Virus record (IMG/VR): IMGVR_UViG_3300045453_000100
Span: 1 to 47,759 of that record
Reading direction: 5' to 3' (one strand)
Source of the DNA: a virus
Length of the DNA stretch: 47,759 nt
Of the stretch, positions 39,126 through 46,254 are shown piece after piece. The notes under the pieces are model-generated. The model was not told where the DNA came from. It did not search any database and saw nothing but the letters and a program-made list of their open reading frames with translations. Made by a program: the position numbers and the translations under genes. Every line of letters begins with the position of its first letter. The stretch's first letter is position 1.

Positions 39126-39736
39126 CTTCCCATGCGGAGGTCGAGCGGCTGCGCAAGGCGCTGAGAGACTTCATGACCAGCCGGAACCTCGTGCGCACGA
39201 CCTGGTGCAAGGCAGCAGGCGTCAGCGAATCTTCCGTCCGATGGTTTCTCTCCGGGCGGACGCGCTCGCTGAACGACGCGACCTATCGCAAGCTGGCGGC
39301 CAACCAGAACGTGCCGATCGCGGTGCTGCGCGGCGAAGAGGCCGGCGAGCGCGACATACCGATCCGGTCCTACGTCGGCGCCGGTGCCGAGATCGTGCCG
39401 TTCCAGGGCGATGAGGCGGTCGACTACGTCACGGTGCCGGCGGGCCTCGCGCCGCTGGTCGGCGGTGGCTACCGCGTGAAGGGCGATTCGATGGTGCCCA
39501 TGTTCCACGACGGTGACGTGATCTTTCCCGAGCCGCACCCGGCACCGCCGGAGAAACGCATCGGCAGCGTCGTAATCGCCGACCTAAAGGACGGACGGCG
39601 GCTGGTGAAAAAGCTGATCCGCGGCAGCAAGCGCGGGCGCTACACCTTGCTCAGCGTCAACCCCGCCGAGCCCGCCTTCGAGGACCAGATCGTGGTGAGC
39701 GTAGCTGCGCTGCCTTGGGTCAACCGCAGGATCTGA
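39113..39736 (+). CDS. CI-like repressor with S24 peptidase domain
   Basis: 207 aa from GTG 39113, perhaps leaderless because a weak -10 (TATTCG) ends just upstream; an ATG at 39173 is the alternative. Residues 25-65 form the HTH (WCKAAGVSESSVRWFLSGR). The linker holds YVGAGAE (88-93), the usual autocleavage region. S126 (KGDSMVP) and K166 (RLVKKLI) form the Ser-Lys dyad. It should be RecA-inducible and bind the dyads around its own start and at 40610-40653. Confidence 0.92.
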   Translation: MKNNASHAEVERLRKALRDFMTSRNLVRTTWCKAAGVSESSVRWFLSGRTRSLNDATYRKLAANQNVPIAVLRGEEAGERDIPIRSYVGAGAEIVPFQGDEAVDYVTVPAGLAPLVGGGYRVKGDSMVPMFHDGDVIFPEPHPAPPEKRIGSVVIADLKDGRRLVKKLIRGSKRGRYTLLSVNPAEPAFEDQIVVSVAALPWVNRRI

Positions 39737-39745
39737 GCCGGAAGG

Positions 39746-40549
39746 TCAGCTTGAGGGGCAGTTCCGGCGCAGCCAGGAGATCTGCACCGCCATCGGCCGG
39801 TTGAGGTCCGTATAGCTCACCGGCGCGCCGTGTTGCACCAGGCCGCGAATCGCCGTCCAGCTCGGGCCGAATAGCACGTTGCCGGCGTCCTCGACCTGCC
39901 GTCTGTCTGGGCTGCGTCGCATGACGTCCATCACACCGCCGATGTATGCGCCCGTGTCGAGCGGCCGCCCGGCGTCTCGCCACTTCACTCCGATCGCGTT
40001 GAGAAGAGAGGCGAGTGTCGGATACTGGCCTGCCGCCGCCCGGCTCGCGCCACCCGTCAGAATCTCGTATCCGAAACCCGCCGAAAGACGGTCCCCGCCC
40101 GCGGCCTCCGCGGCGGCGGCGAAGGCTTCCTTGTGGTCCGACGACCAGTCGAAGTCGAACTCCTTCGCCGTCCCGCCCTCGATCCGAACGACCAGTCGAC
40201 GTGCCGCGGAAAGTTCCGTTGCAAAACCATCGGCGTTCGCCGGTGCGAACGTCAACGTCTCGGGTGGCTTTACCTCGCCGTCCGCCGGCATGGGGCTATT
40301 CCGATCGATCCGCGTCAGCAGCTTCACCCGTCCGGGCAGCGCCGCCAGCTCATAGGACCGCACCGAATAGCCGCTGCAGTTTACGAAGAACGCCGACCTG
40401 CCATCGTGGGCGGGCGCAACGAGGAACACGATCCTCCTGTCGGTCATCTTGTCGGTGCGATCGACCCGCACGACCTGCGCCGACGCACCGAGCGGCGGCA
40501 TCAACAAGGTCGCGCAGACCGTTGCGACCGCGAGGAAAACTCTCGTCAT
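39746..40549 (-). CDS. Secreted hypothetical protein (267 aa)
   Basis: Signal peptide at residues 1-24 (MTRVFLAVATVCATLLM to GASA). The mature domain has no recognised family. Features include two Cys in the mature part, WSSDHKEAF and WLRRNCPSS at the end, and conserved-looking GYEILTGG. It lies convergent with the repressor and is flanked by the second operator cluster, a typical place for lysogenic-conversion cargo. Its promoter would face operator E/F, so expression in lysogens is possible. Confidence 0.8.
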   Translation of the reverse strand: MTRVFLAVATVCATLLMPPLGASAQVVRVDRTDKMTDRRIVFLVAPAHDGRSAFFVNCSGYSVRSYELAALPGRVKLLTRIDRNSPMPADGEVKPPETLTFAPANADGFATELSAARRLVVRIEGGTAKEFDFDWSSDHKEAFAAAAEAAGGDRLSAGFGYEILTGGASRAAAGQYPTLASLLNAIGVKWRDAGRPLDTGAYIGGVMDVMRRSPDRRQVEDAGNVLFGPSWTAIRGLVQHGAPVSYTDLNRPMAVQISWLRRNCPSS

Positions 40550-40609
40550 GCAACCTCCAGACCTCGAACTATAGCCGCTTGGCGCGTCGTCACTGTAATC
40601 TACGGTCGG

Positions 40610-40653
40610 CGTTTATTTTCACGTTTCCAGTTGACTTGGCGTTTATTTAAACG
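40610..40653. promoter_or_regulatory. Second operator pair (right-hand operon)
   Basis: CGTTTATTTTCACG at 40610-40623 and CGTTTATTTAAACG at 40640-40653. Both match the dyad of the cro/CI region; the second is nearly a perfect palindrome and fills the space between -35 and -10 of the plus promoter. Confidence 0.85.
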
Positions 40654-40658
40654 ATTAT
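40631..40658 (+). promoter_or_regulatory. Plus-strand promoter of the ParB/clamp operon
   Basis: TTGACT (40631-40636), 16-bp spacer, GATTAT (40653-40658). Same -35 and spacing as the early minus promoter, with an operator in the spacer, so repressed by CI. Confidence 0.75.
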
Positions 40659-40683
40659 GCGCTCCATTGAAGAGGAGCCGCCC

Positions 40684-40956
40684 ATGCCCGACGCCAGCAC
40701 CTTCGATCCCGAACGCCGTTCGGCGCCCGTCCGCCCGCCGGCCGGCCTGCCGATCTTCTCCACCGAGCGGCTGAATGCCGCCGAGCGGGACGCCCTGCGC
40801 GAGCTGCGCCGACGCTACGAACTCGCGGCCCAGACGATCGCCGACTGCCTGGAATGCGGCCGTGTTGACCGTGCCCTCGACGGGCTCGGATTCGTCTCGC
40901 TCGATACCGACGGCCTCGCCTTGCGGGTCGCCGCCAAGCTGGGCGCCAACCGGTGA
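40684..40956 (+). CDS. Small hypothetical protein (90 aa), first gene of the right operon
   Basis: 90 aa from ATG 40684, with AGGAG 8 nt upstream. An earlier ATG at 40657 overlaps the -10 and cannot start a transcript from that promoter. Residues 25-50 are a charged helix (TERLNAAERDALRELRRRYELAAQTI). DPERRS near the start arises from a palindrome. No family recognised. The stop overlaps a GTG start. Confidence 0.75.
   Translation: MPDASTFDPERRSAPVRPPAGLPIFSTERLNAAERDALRELRRRYELAAQTIADCLECGRVDRALDGLGFVSLDTDGLALRVAAKLGANR
40711..40721. repeat. Dispersed palindrome copy 16 (GAACGCCGTTC)
   Basis: Perfect copy near the 5' end of the first right-operon gene, read as PERRS. Confidence 0.95.
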
Positions 40957-41042
40957 GCGCCGCGACGATCGCGCTCATGATCGTCGCCGGCGGCCTGCTC
41001 GCCATGGCGATCGACGCTCTCACGCTGCGGAGGCGCCCGTGA
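40953..41042 (+). CDS. Tiny membrane peptide (29 aa)
   Basis: GTG start overlaps the preceding stop as GTGA. The product is VSAATIALMIVAGGLLAMAI followed by a short basic tail, a single membrane span. It ends by overlapping the next GTG start (GTGA). Too short for routine annotation, but both junctions fit the coupling pattern of this operon. Function unknown. Confidence 0.5.
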   Translation: MSAATIALMIVAGGLLAMAIDALTLRRRP

Positions 41043-41233
41043 GCTTCCGCCGCCTCGAGGCCGACGAGGAAGCCCGCCTCAACCTGCTGACCGCGGCGAT
41101 CGAGAACGCCGCCGACCTTGCCGACCACGCGCTCGCCTGCCCGGCGACGCCGCAGGTGGCGCGCCTGCTGCAGAAGGTCGGTCAGGTCGAAATCCAGGCG
41201 GCCGAGCTGCGCAAGCTGATGGCGGGTCGGTGA
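41039..41233 (+). CDS. Small helical protein (64 aa)
   Basis: 64 aa from GTG 41039, overlapping the previous stop. Composition is a three-helix soluble protein (FRRLEADEEARLNLLTAAIENAADLAD, ARLLQKVGQVEIQAAELRKLMAG). No family recognised. The stop overlaps the next ATG (TGATG). Confidence 0.6.
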   Translation: MSFRRLEADEEARLNLLTAAIENAADLADHALACPATPQVARLLQKVGQVEIQAAELRKLMAGR

Positions 41234-41307
41234 TGCTGGAAGCCGTCGCCCTGATCGCCGCCGTGCTGTTCGTCCTGGGCGGCATTGCCGCCGCCGCGTC
41301 GAAGTGA
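41233..41307 (+). CDS. Tiny membrane peptide (24 aa)
   Basis: MLEAVALIAAVLFVLGGIAA with a short basic end, one membrane span. ATG overlaps the previous stop as TGATG and its stop overlaps the next GTG. Second of two such tiny membrane peptides in this operon. Function unknown. Confidence 0.5.
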   Translation: MLEAVALIAAVLFVLGGIAAAASK

Positions 41308-41594
41308 CGGCACGCCCTCCCCTCACCCTGGCCGGGACCGACGTCGCGCTGAGCGCGCGGCTGCCGGACGGCCGCGTCCTGGTCGTCTTCCTCGATCGCC
41401 AGGGCGAACCGACCGGCTACCGCCGGCCCTGCCGGGCGCACGAGCTGCGCGGCATCGGCTGGCACCTCGCCGAGATCAAGGCGCGCATCGCGCGCTTGCC
41501 GATGCACGGCGCCGACGCACCTACCCCGTCTCCGGAGGCCGCCACCCCGCGGCGCGGCTTCCTGCATGCCCACCACACCGCCGCGGAAGACTGA
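41304..41594 (+). CDS. Small hypothetical protein (96 aa)
   Basis: 96 aa from GTG 41304 (GTGA overlap). A beta-rich N-terminus (LTLAGTDVALSARLPDGRVLVVFLDRQGEP) is followed by a helix with WHLAEIKARIARLP and a Pro/His-rich C-terminus. No family recognised. It lies just upstream of the ParB gene. Confidence 0.65.
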   Translation: MTARPPLTLAGTDVALSARLPDGRVLVVFLDRQGEPTGYRRPCRAHELRGIGWHLAEIKARIARLPMHGADAPTPSPEAATPRRGFLHAHHTAAED

Positions 41595-41611
41595 CAGGGG
41601 ATCTCATCATC

Positions 41612-43408
41612 ATGGTCAACAAGTTCCAGTCGCCGCTGCAGAAGGCGGTCGTGTCGTGGCTAGCCGCCCATCCCGAGACGACCATCGCCGGGCTCGCTCA
41701 GCTCGCCGGCATCGACAAGGGAGATCTCAGCAAGATCACCCGCGGGCTCAAGGGCTCGCTGAACATGGAGCCGGCCGGGCGCCTCGCAAAGGCGATGGGC
41801 ACCACGGTCGAGGGGCTCCTCAGCGGTGAGCCCGAGGCGGCCGCCGCGGCACCGGCTGGCGCCCCGCCGAACGCCGTTCGCGTCGAGACGACGGAGGTCG
41901 CCAGCGGCACCCGCGTCATCGCGCTGAAGGACATCGAGCCGTCGGCCGACAACCCGCGCAAGACCTTCGACGAAGAGTCGCTGAAGGAGCTGGCCGCGTC
42001 GATCGCCGAGCAGGGCCTGCTGCAGCCGATCGTCGTGCGGCCGGTCGGCAAGCGCTTCGAGATCATCGCCGGCGAGCGGCGCTTTCGGGCGCTGAAGCTC
42101 AACAAGACGGCCGAGGCCCTCTGCGTCGTCCGCGAGGGCGACGACGACGGGACAACGAAGGCCTTGCGCATCATCGAGAACCTGCAGCGCGAGGATATCT
42201 CGCCAGCCGAAGAGGCCGATGCGCTGCTCGCCTTGCACGAGGTCGACCCGAAGAAGTGGAACGCGACGGCGATCGGGCGAGCGATCGGCCGATCCGACCG
42301 TTTCGTCGGACAGCGACTCGACATCGCCCGTAACCTCGCACCGGGCTGGCGCAAGAGGCTGGTCGAGGGGACGTTGAAGATCGAGCTGGCGCGCGCGCTC
42401 GCGGCTTGGCCGCAGAAGCTGCAGACCAAGGTACACGTCTACGACCACACGACCGCCGCCCACATCCAGCGGGAGCTTGAGAACCACGTCATTCCGGCCG
42501 GTCACGCGGCGTTCGATCACAAGCTCTACACCGGCGAGATCGTCAGCGACGGCAAGCGCAAGTTCTTCGCCGACGCAGAATCGTTCGACAAGTTGCAGGC
42601 GGTTGCGGCCGAGGCCAAGGCAGACAAGCTTGCCGAGGAGTGGCCGGGCGCGGCCGTCGTTAAGTCGCTGAACGGCTGGGTCTGGGCCGACAACGGCGAG
42701 CCGATCCGGCAGTGGGCTGACAAGCGCGAGGCCAAATCCCGACGCAAGGGCCTGGCGAAGGACGACGTCACGGCGCTGGTCACGATCGAGAACCGCAAGG
42801 TCGTCGTCTACAAGGGCGTGCTGAAGGCCGCGCTGTACGCGAAGAAGGCGGAGAAGACCAAGGCCGAGCGAACGGAAGAGCGCGAGAGGCAGGACGAGAA
42901 GCAGGCGCACAAGAACAGCCAGCGGGCGGTCCAGGCCTTTCGTGAAGACCTCCAGGCGCGGATGGCCGGCCATCCCGGTCTTGTCAAACGGCTGATCGTC
43001 TACGCGACGATGGGCAATCTCGGTGACCTGGTCTTCGAGGACGACCCCGGCGAGTTCATGGGCCCGTGGAAGGAGCAGCTCGCCGGTATCGTCGAGTTCG
43101 ATGGCGAGCGCTGGGACTTCTACGACGCCCCCGACACGGGCGAGGACAGACTGTGGACCTGGTTGTGCGCTCAGCCCGACGACCAGATCGAACTCATGCT
43201 GGCCCGCCTCGTCGGGCTCGAGCTGGGTGTGAACCACTGGACGCGGCCGAACGCCGTTCGGGCCGCCGTCTACGCCTCGATAGGCGCAACCCTGCCCGCC
43301 GATCTCGCCAAGTCGATCGAGGACGAGAACGAGGACGACGAAGACCTCGAGGATCTCGTCGACGAGTCGGACGAGCAGGAGCCAGCCGCCCAAGAGGCCG
43401 CGGCATGA
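41612..43408 (+). CDS. HTH-ParB-type DNA-binding protein (598 aa)
   Basis: ATG 41612 preceded by AGGGG. Residues 1-75 carry an XRE-like HTH (LAQLAGIDKGDLSKITRGLKG). Residues 100-270 hold a ParB box (ADNPRKTF, AGERRFRALKLN, ENLQREDISP) and a KorB-like HTH (RAIGRSDRFVGQRLDIARNL). The rest is a lysine-rich and acidic region unlike plasmid ParB. It is twice the usual ParB length. A linker at 85-90 carries PNAVR. Candidate centromere-binding or chromatin-organising protein under CI control; no ParA is visible. Confidence 0.88.
   Translation: MVNKFQSPLQKAVVSWLAAHPETTIAGLAQLAGIDKGDLSKITRGLKGSLNMEPAGRLAKAMGTTVEGLLSGEPEAAAAAPAGAPPNAVRVETTEVASGTRVIALKDIEPSADNPRKTFDEESLKELAASIAEQGLLQPIVVRPVGKRFEIIAGERRFRALKLNKTAEALCVVREGDDDGTTKALRIIENLQREDISPAEEADALLALHEVDPKKWNATAIGRAIGRSDRFVGQRLDIARNLAPGWRKRLVEGTLKIELARALAAWPQKLQTKVHVYDHTTAAHIQRELENHVIPAGHAAFDHKLYTGEIVSDGKRKFFADAESFDKLQAVAAEAKADKLAEEWPGAAVVKSLNGWVWADNGEPIRQWADKREAKSRRKGLAKDDVTALVTIENRKVVVYKGVLKAALYAKKAEKTKAERTEERERQDEKQAHKNSQRAVQAFREDLQARMAGHPGLVKRLIVYATMGNLGDLVFEDDPGEFMGPWKEQLAGIVEFDGERWDFYDAPDTGEDRLWTWLCAQPDDQIELMLARLVGLELGVNHWTRPNAVRAAVYASIGATLPADLAKSIEDENEDDEDLEDLVDESDEQEPAAQEAAA
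41869..41879. repeat. Dispersed palindrome copy 17 (GAACGCCGTTC)
   Basis: Perfect copy in the linker between HTH and ParB domain, read as PNAVR. Confidence 0.95.
43249..43259. repeat. Dispersed palindrome copy 18 (GAACGCCGTTC)
   Basis: Perfect copy near the 3' end of the ParB gene, read as PNAVR. Confidence 0.95.
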
Positions 43409-43629
43409 GGGACCTCGCCGACATCTTCACGCCGGGGCCCCGCCGCGAGACCTCGCGGCACCTCGTGCGGCGCATGGCCGACCTCATCACCCGCCGCGTC
43501 ACCGGCGGCGGGTCGATCTCGCGGGACGAGCTGCTCGGCGGCGGCTTCACCCCGATCGAGATCGACACCCATTTCCCGGCCGCCCTGGCACGGTCGGGCG
43601 TGCGCTCCCTGGGAGAGACCTATGACTGA
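43405..43629 (+). CDS. Small helical hypothetical protein (74 aa)
   Basis: 74 aa from ATG 43405, overlapping the ParB stop as ATGA. Residues DLADIFTPGPRRETSRHLVRRMADLI then RDELLGGGFTPIEI suggest a helical DNA- or protein-binding module. No family recognised. It overlaps the next start by 8 bases. Confidence 0.7.
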   Translation: MRDLADIFTPGPRRETSRHLVRRMADLITRRVTGGGSISRDELLGGGFTPIEIDTHFPAALARSGVRSLGETYD

Positions 43630-44161
43630 CGCCGACCAGGTCGCCGTCCCCGCCGAGATGGGCCACGGCCTCGCTCTGCCGGGCGGCGAGATCCTGCTCG
43701 TCCCGGCCGACCTCGAGGCCGCGGTGATGACGGCGATCGACGCGGCCCGCGGCGCCGCCACCGTCGAGGCGTGGCGAACGGCGTTCGGCGAGGCCCTGGT
43801 GCGGGCGCTGCACGGCGCCGGCCTCATCCTCGTCTCGCGCGGGCGGCAGGCAAGCCGCGAGACAGTCGACGCCGACGTCTACAGCCTGGCGCTGTCGATG
43901 AAGTACGCCGCCGAGCGCCGGCTGGGCGCCGTGACGCAGCTCCTGGGCGTGCTGCCCGAGATCGGCAGCCTCGGCAACCACGTCCAGGACGTCGTCGACG
44001 CGCTGACCGGCCACGCCCCGCCGCGACGCAGCCAGGCGCTGACCGCCGCCCTCGACGAACGCGTGCGCGCCCTGCGGCTCGCCGTGTTCGGTACGCCCAT
44101 GGACGCGCCGCTGTCCGATCCCGAGCCGACCGATGGAGAGATCGCATGCCCGATTCGGTGA
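43622..44161 (+). CDS. Hypothetical protein (179 aa)
   Basis: 179 aa, ATG at 43622 within the end of the previous gene. Beta-rich N-terminus (GHGLALPGGEILLVPADLEAAVM) then helices with RTAFGEALVRALHGAG and YAAERRLGAVTQLLGVLPEIG. No family recognised. RTAFG comes from a palindrome copy. It overlaps the next gene start by 16 bases. Confidence 0.7.
   Translation: MTDADQVAVPAEMGHGLALPGGEILLVPADLEAAVMTAIDAARGAATVEAWRTAFGEALVRALHGAGLILVSRGRQASRETVDADVYSLALSMKYAAERRLGAVTQLLGVLPEIGSLGNHVQDVVDALTGHAPPRRSQALTAALDERVRALRLAVFGTPMDAPLSDPEPTDGEIACPIR
43776..43786. repeat. Dispersed palindrome copy 19 (GAACGGCGTTC)
   Basis: Perfect copy inside the 179-aa gene, read as RTAFG; only 527 bp after copy 18, the shortest spacing. 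Confidence 0.95.
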
Positions 44162-44406
44162 CCGCCCCGGCCGAGACGCCGGTGGTCGAGCCCCTGACCG
44201 ACGCCGAGCTGCGGCGCCTGTCGCGCTGGGCGCAGCGATCGACCCTTCCGGCCTGGCCCACCTTCGACCCGTCCATGGCCTCGACGCCGCCCGACACGAT
44301 CATGCGACTGGTCGGCGAACGCAACGCGCTGCGCGCCGTGCTCGAGACGATCGGCGAGTTCAACGGCAACGTCGCCGAGGTCATGAAGCGGATGGGGATC
44401 GAGTGA
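44146..44406 (+). CDS. Small hypothetical protein (86 aa)
   Basis: 86 aa from ATG 44146. Contains LRRLSRWAQRSTLPAWP and RLVGERNALRAVLETIGEFNGNVAEVMKRMGI, a helical protein. No family recognised. Its TGA stop overlaps the ATG at 44406 (TGATG). Confidence 0.7.
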   Translation: MPDSVTAPAETPVVEPLTDAELRRLSRWAQRSTLPAWPTFDPSMASTPPDTIMRLVGERNALRAVLETIGEFNGNVAEVMKRMGIE

Positions 44407-44775
44407 TGCCGCCCCCCCCTTCTGATCTCGGGCGACACGGTCGACCCTCAGAACGTAACGGCCGACATCCTTCCCCATCGACGCGAGGAGCTGCTCTTCG
44501 CGCTGCGCCGGCGCGACGACGCCGAGACTCGCCACCAGCTCGCCCGATGGGCAGAGATCGACATCATTGTCGACGGCGAAGCCCTTGAGATGGACGACTT
44601 CGTCTACCGGGAGCCGCTCTGGGACGACCTCACGCGCTGGCTGCACGGCGAGATCGGCATCCACGTCGCCGAGGGCCGGCACGAGTACGCCATCTGCCTG
44701 CTCGAGCGCTACGCCTTCCCGCCCGCCATCCTGACCAAGCTGCAGTCGCAAATGCGCGACAAGGAGAACGCATGA
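44406..44775 (+). CDS. Acidic protein with a poly-C frameshift near its start
   Basis: ATG 44406 (overlapping the previous stop) is followed almost at once by a run of eight C (44412-44419). The zero frame after it is Arg/Pro noise. Removing one C joins the good frame, starting LLISGDTVDPQNV and running through HRREELLFALRRRDDAETRH to MRDKENA at 44775, about 122 aa. Without slippage the only ATG in that frame is 44590 (61 aa). This is either a homopolymer sequencing error, a phase-variable gene or transcriptional slippage. Its stop overlaps the clamp start by 4 bases. Confidence 0.6.
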
Positions 44776-45890
44776 AATTCGTCGTCGAACGGGCAGCGAT
44801 CCTCAAGCCGCTGCAGCGCGCCGCGCGCATTGCGGTCCGGGGCAACCAGAACACCATCCCGATGCTGAGCCATGTCCAGATCGAGGCCCGCAAGAACGGC
44901 AAGGCGGTGCTGATTGCCACCGACATGGACCGCCAGGTCGAGGTCGCGGTGCCGACCGTCGAGCTCGCCAAGGCCGGCGCCACCACCGCCAACGCGCGGA
45001 CCCTGGCCGAGTTCGTCTCCAACGCGCCCGAGGGAACGCAGATCGAATTCGAGCTGCCGAAGGTCGACGGCCGGCTCACCCTGCGTGCCGGCCGCGGGCG
45101 GGCCGCCTTCGCCGTGCTGCCCGCGGAGGACTTCCCGAAGTTCAACGACCAGGGCAGCGGCACGTTGACGGTTGTCGTCGACGGCGCCGCCTTGCACGCA
45201 GCCCTGGGCGCCGTTGCCCATGCCCAGTCGAACGAGGAGACCCGCTACTACCTCAACGGCACGTACCTTCATGCGGCCGGCGGCGAGCTGGTCTGCGTGG
45301 CGACGGACGGGCATCGCCTGGCGCGCGCGACCCTCCCGGTCGCCGACCTTCCCGAGGGCCTGCCGGGCATCATCATCCCGAGCGCATCGACGGCCGAGAT
45401 CATGGCCCTTGCCGCGAAGACCGACACGCTCGAGCTGGCGATCAACGATCACGCGCTCGCCACCTTCGCCGGCGACGTCGTGTTCCGGACCAAGCTGATC
45501 GACGGCACATTCCCGGACTACGAGCGGGTCTGCCCCCCGAAGGACGTGGCGACGGGCTTCGAGGTCGACCGCAACGCCTTCCTGCTGGCGACCAAGCGCT
45601 GCGTCGCGATCGTGTCGGACAAGATGCGGGCGCTGAAGCTGACGCCGAACGACCGCTCGATCGAGTTGCTGGGCAAGGACGCCGATCGCGGCGAGATCAG
45701 CGACGAGATCGACGCCCAGACCTCGACCAAGATGCCGGTCGGCGTCAACGCCAAGTACCTCGCCGGAGCCCTCGATGCGCTGCAGGGTACCACGGTCTGC
45801 CTGCGCTACGCTGATCCCGGTGCGCCGATCGCGCTGACCGATCCGGCCGACGCCAGCCGGCTGCAGATCGTCATGCCGGTGCGGGTCTAG
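44772..45890 (+). CDS. dnaN: Phage-encoded DNA polymerase III beta sliding clamp
   Basis: 372 aa, the normal length of DnaN. The start MKFVVERAAILKPLQRAARI and the motifs ATDMDRQVEV, LRAGRGRAAF, NGTYLHAAG with VATDGHRLARA and the C-terminal QIVMPVRV (clamp last-strand motif) are clear. It should ring-load onto DNA and recruit polymerase, possibly the host's Pol III. It starts in the previous gene's stop region and belongs to the CI-controlled operon. Duplicate of a host gene. Confidence 0.96.
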   Translation: MKFVVERAAILKPLQRAARIAVRGNQNTIPMLSHVQIEARKNGKAVLIATDMDRQVEVAVPTVELAKAGATTANARTLAEFVSNAPEGTQIEFELPKVDGRLTLRAGRGRAAFAVLPAEDFPKFNDQGSGTLTVVVDGAALHAALGAVAHAQSNEETRYYLNGTYLHAAGGELVCVATDGHRLARATLPVADLPEGLPGIIIPSASTAEIMALAAKTDTLELAINDHALATFAGDVVFRTKLIDGTFPDYERVCPPKDVATGFEVDRNAFLLATKRCVAIVSDKMRALKLTPNDRSIELLGKDADRGEISDEIDAQTSTKMPVGVNAKYLAGALDALQGTTVCLRYADPGAPIALTDPADASRLQIVMPVRV

Positions 45891-46222
45891 GCGTAGGGAA
45901 CGAGATGCGGCGGGAGCGGACAAGCCTTGGCGTAGGCCAGCCAGCGACGGAGATCGCGCGGAGTGGCGCGCCGGTGCTCGACCGGTGGCGGCGGCGACTG
46001 AGGCGAACGGCGTTCGGGCGGCGTGTCCGCGAGGTCGGCACACGCAATGGCGAGGCCGTACTGGCCCCGCACGACGGCAGCGATGCCGTCGACCAGGGCA
46101 GACTTCTCCCAGTCGTCGATCGGGCGACCGCGGTCCGAGATTTCGTCGAGGAGAAACTCGATCTCGTCCTCGGCAATGCGCTTCTGGCTTACGGGGTCCA
46201 GGGCCCAGAGCGGTGTAGGCAT
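45887..46222 (-). CDS. Hypothetical protein (111 aa), convergent with dnaN
   Basis: 111 aa, ATG at 46222. Helical N-terminal half with ISDRGRPIDDWEKSALVDGIAAVV. PERRSPQSPPPP forms a Pro-rich linker (palindrome footprint), then a basic HRRATPRDLRRWLAYAKA. Overlaps the dnaN stop by 4 bases on the opposite strand. No family recognised. Divergent from the excisionase-like gene. Confidence 0.65.
   Translation of the reverse strand: MPTPLWALDPVSQKRIAEDEIEFLLDEISDRGRPIDDWEKSALVDGIAAVVRGQYGLAIACADLADTPPERRSPQSPPPPVEHRRATPRDLRRWLAYAKACPLPPHLVPYA
46005..46015. repeat. Dispersed palindrome copy 20 (GAACGGCGTTC)
   Basis: Perfect copy in the Pro-rich linker of the 111-aa minus-strand protein, read as ERRS. 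Confidence 0.95.
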
Positions 46223-46254
46223 ATCTTCAGGATATCATATCGGGCGGGCAAAAC

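Noticed and set aside
3326-46015. The dispersed palindrome as a LexA/SOS box
   Set aside because: Gram-positive LexA boxes have GAAC-N4-GTTC and the alphaproteobacterial form is a direct GTTC-N7-GTTC; here the spacing is 3, and sites lie in gene interiors and linkers, not promoters.
41660-46043. Long minus-strand frames over the ParB and clamp genes
   Set aside because: Antisense to well-supported ParB-family and DnaN genes.
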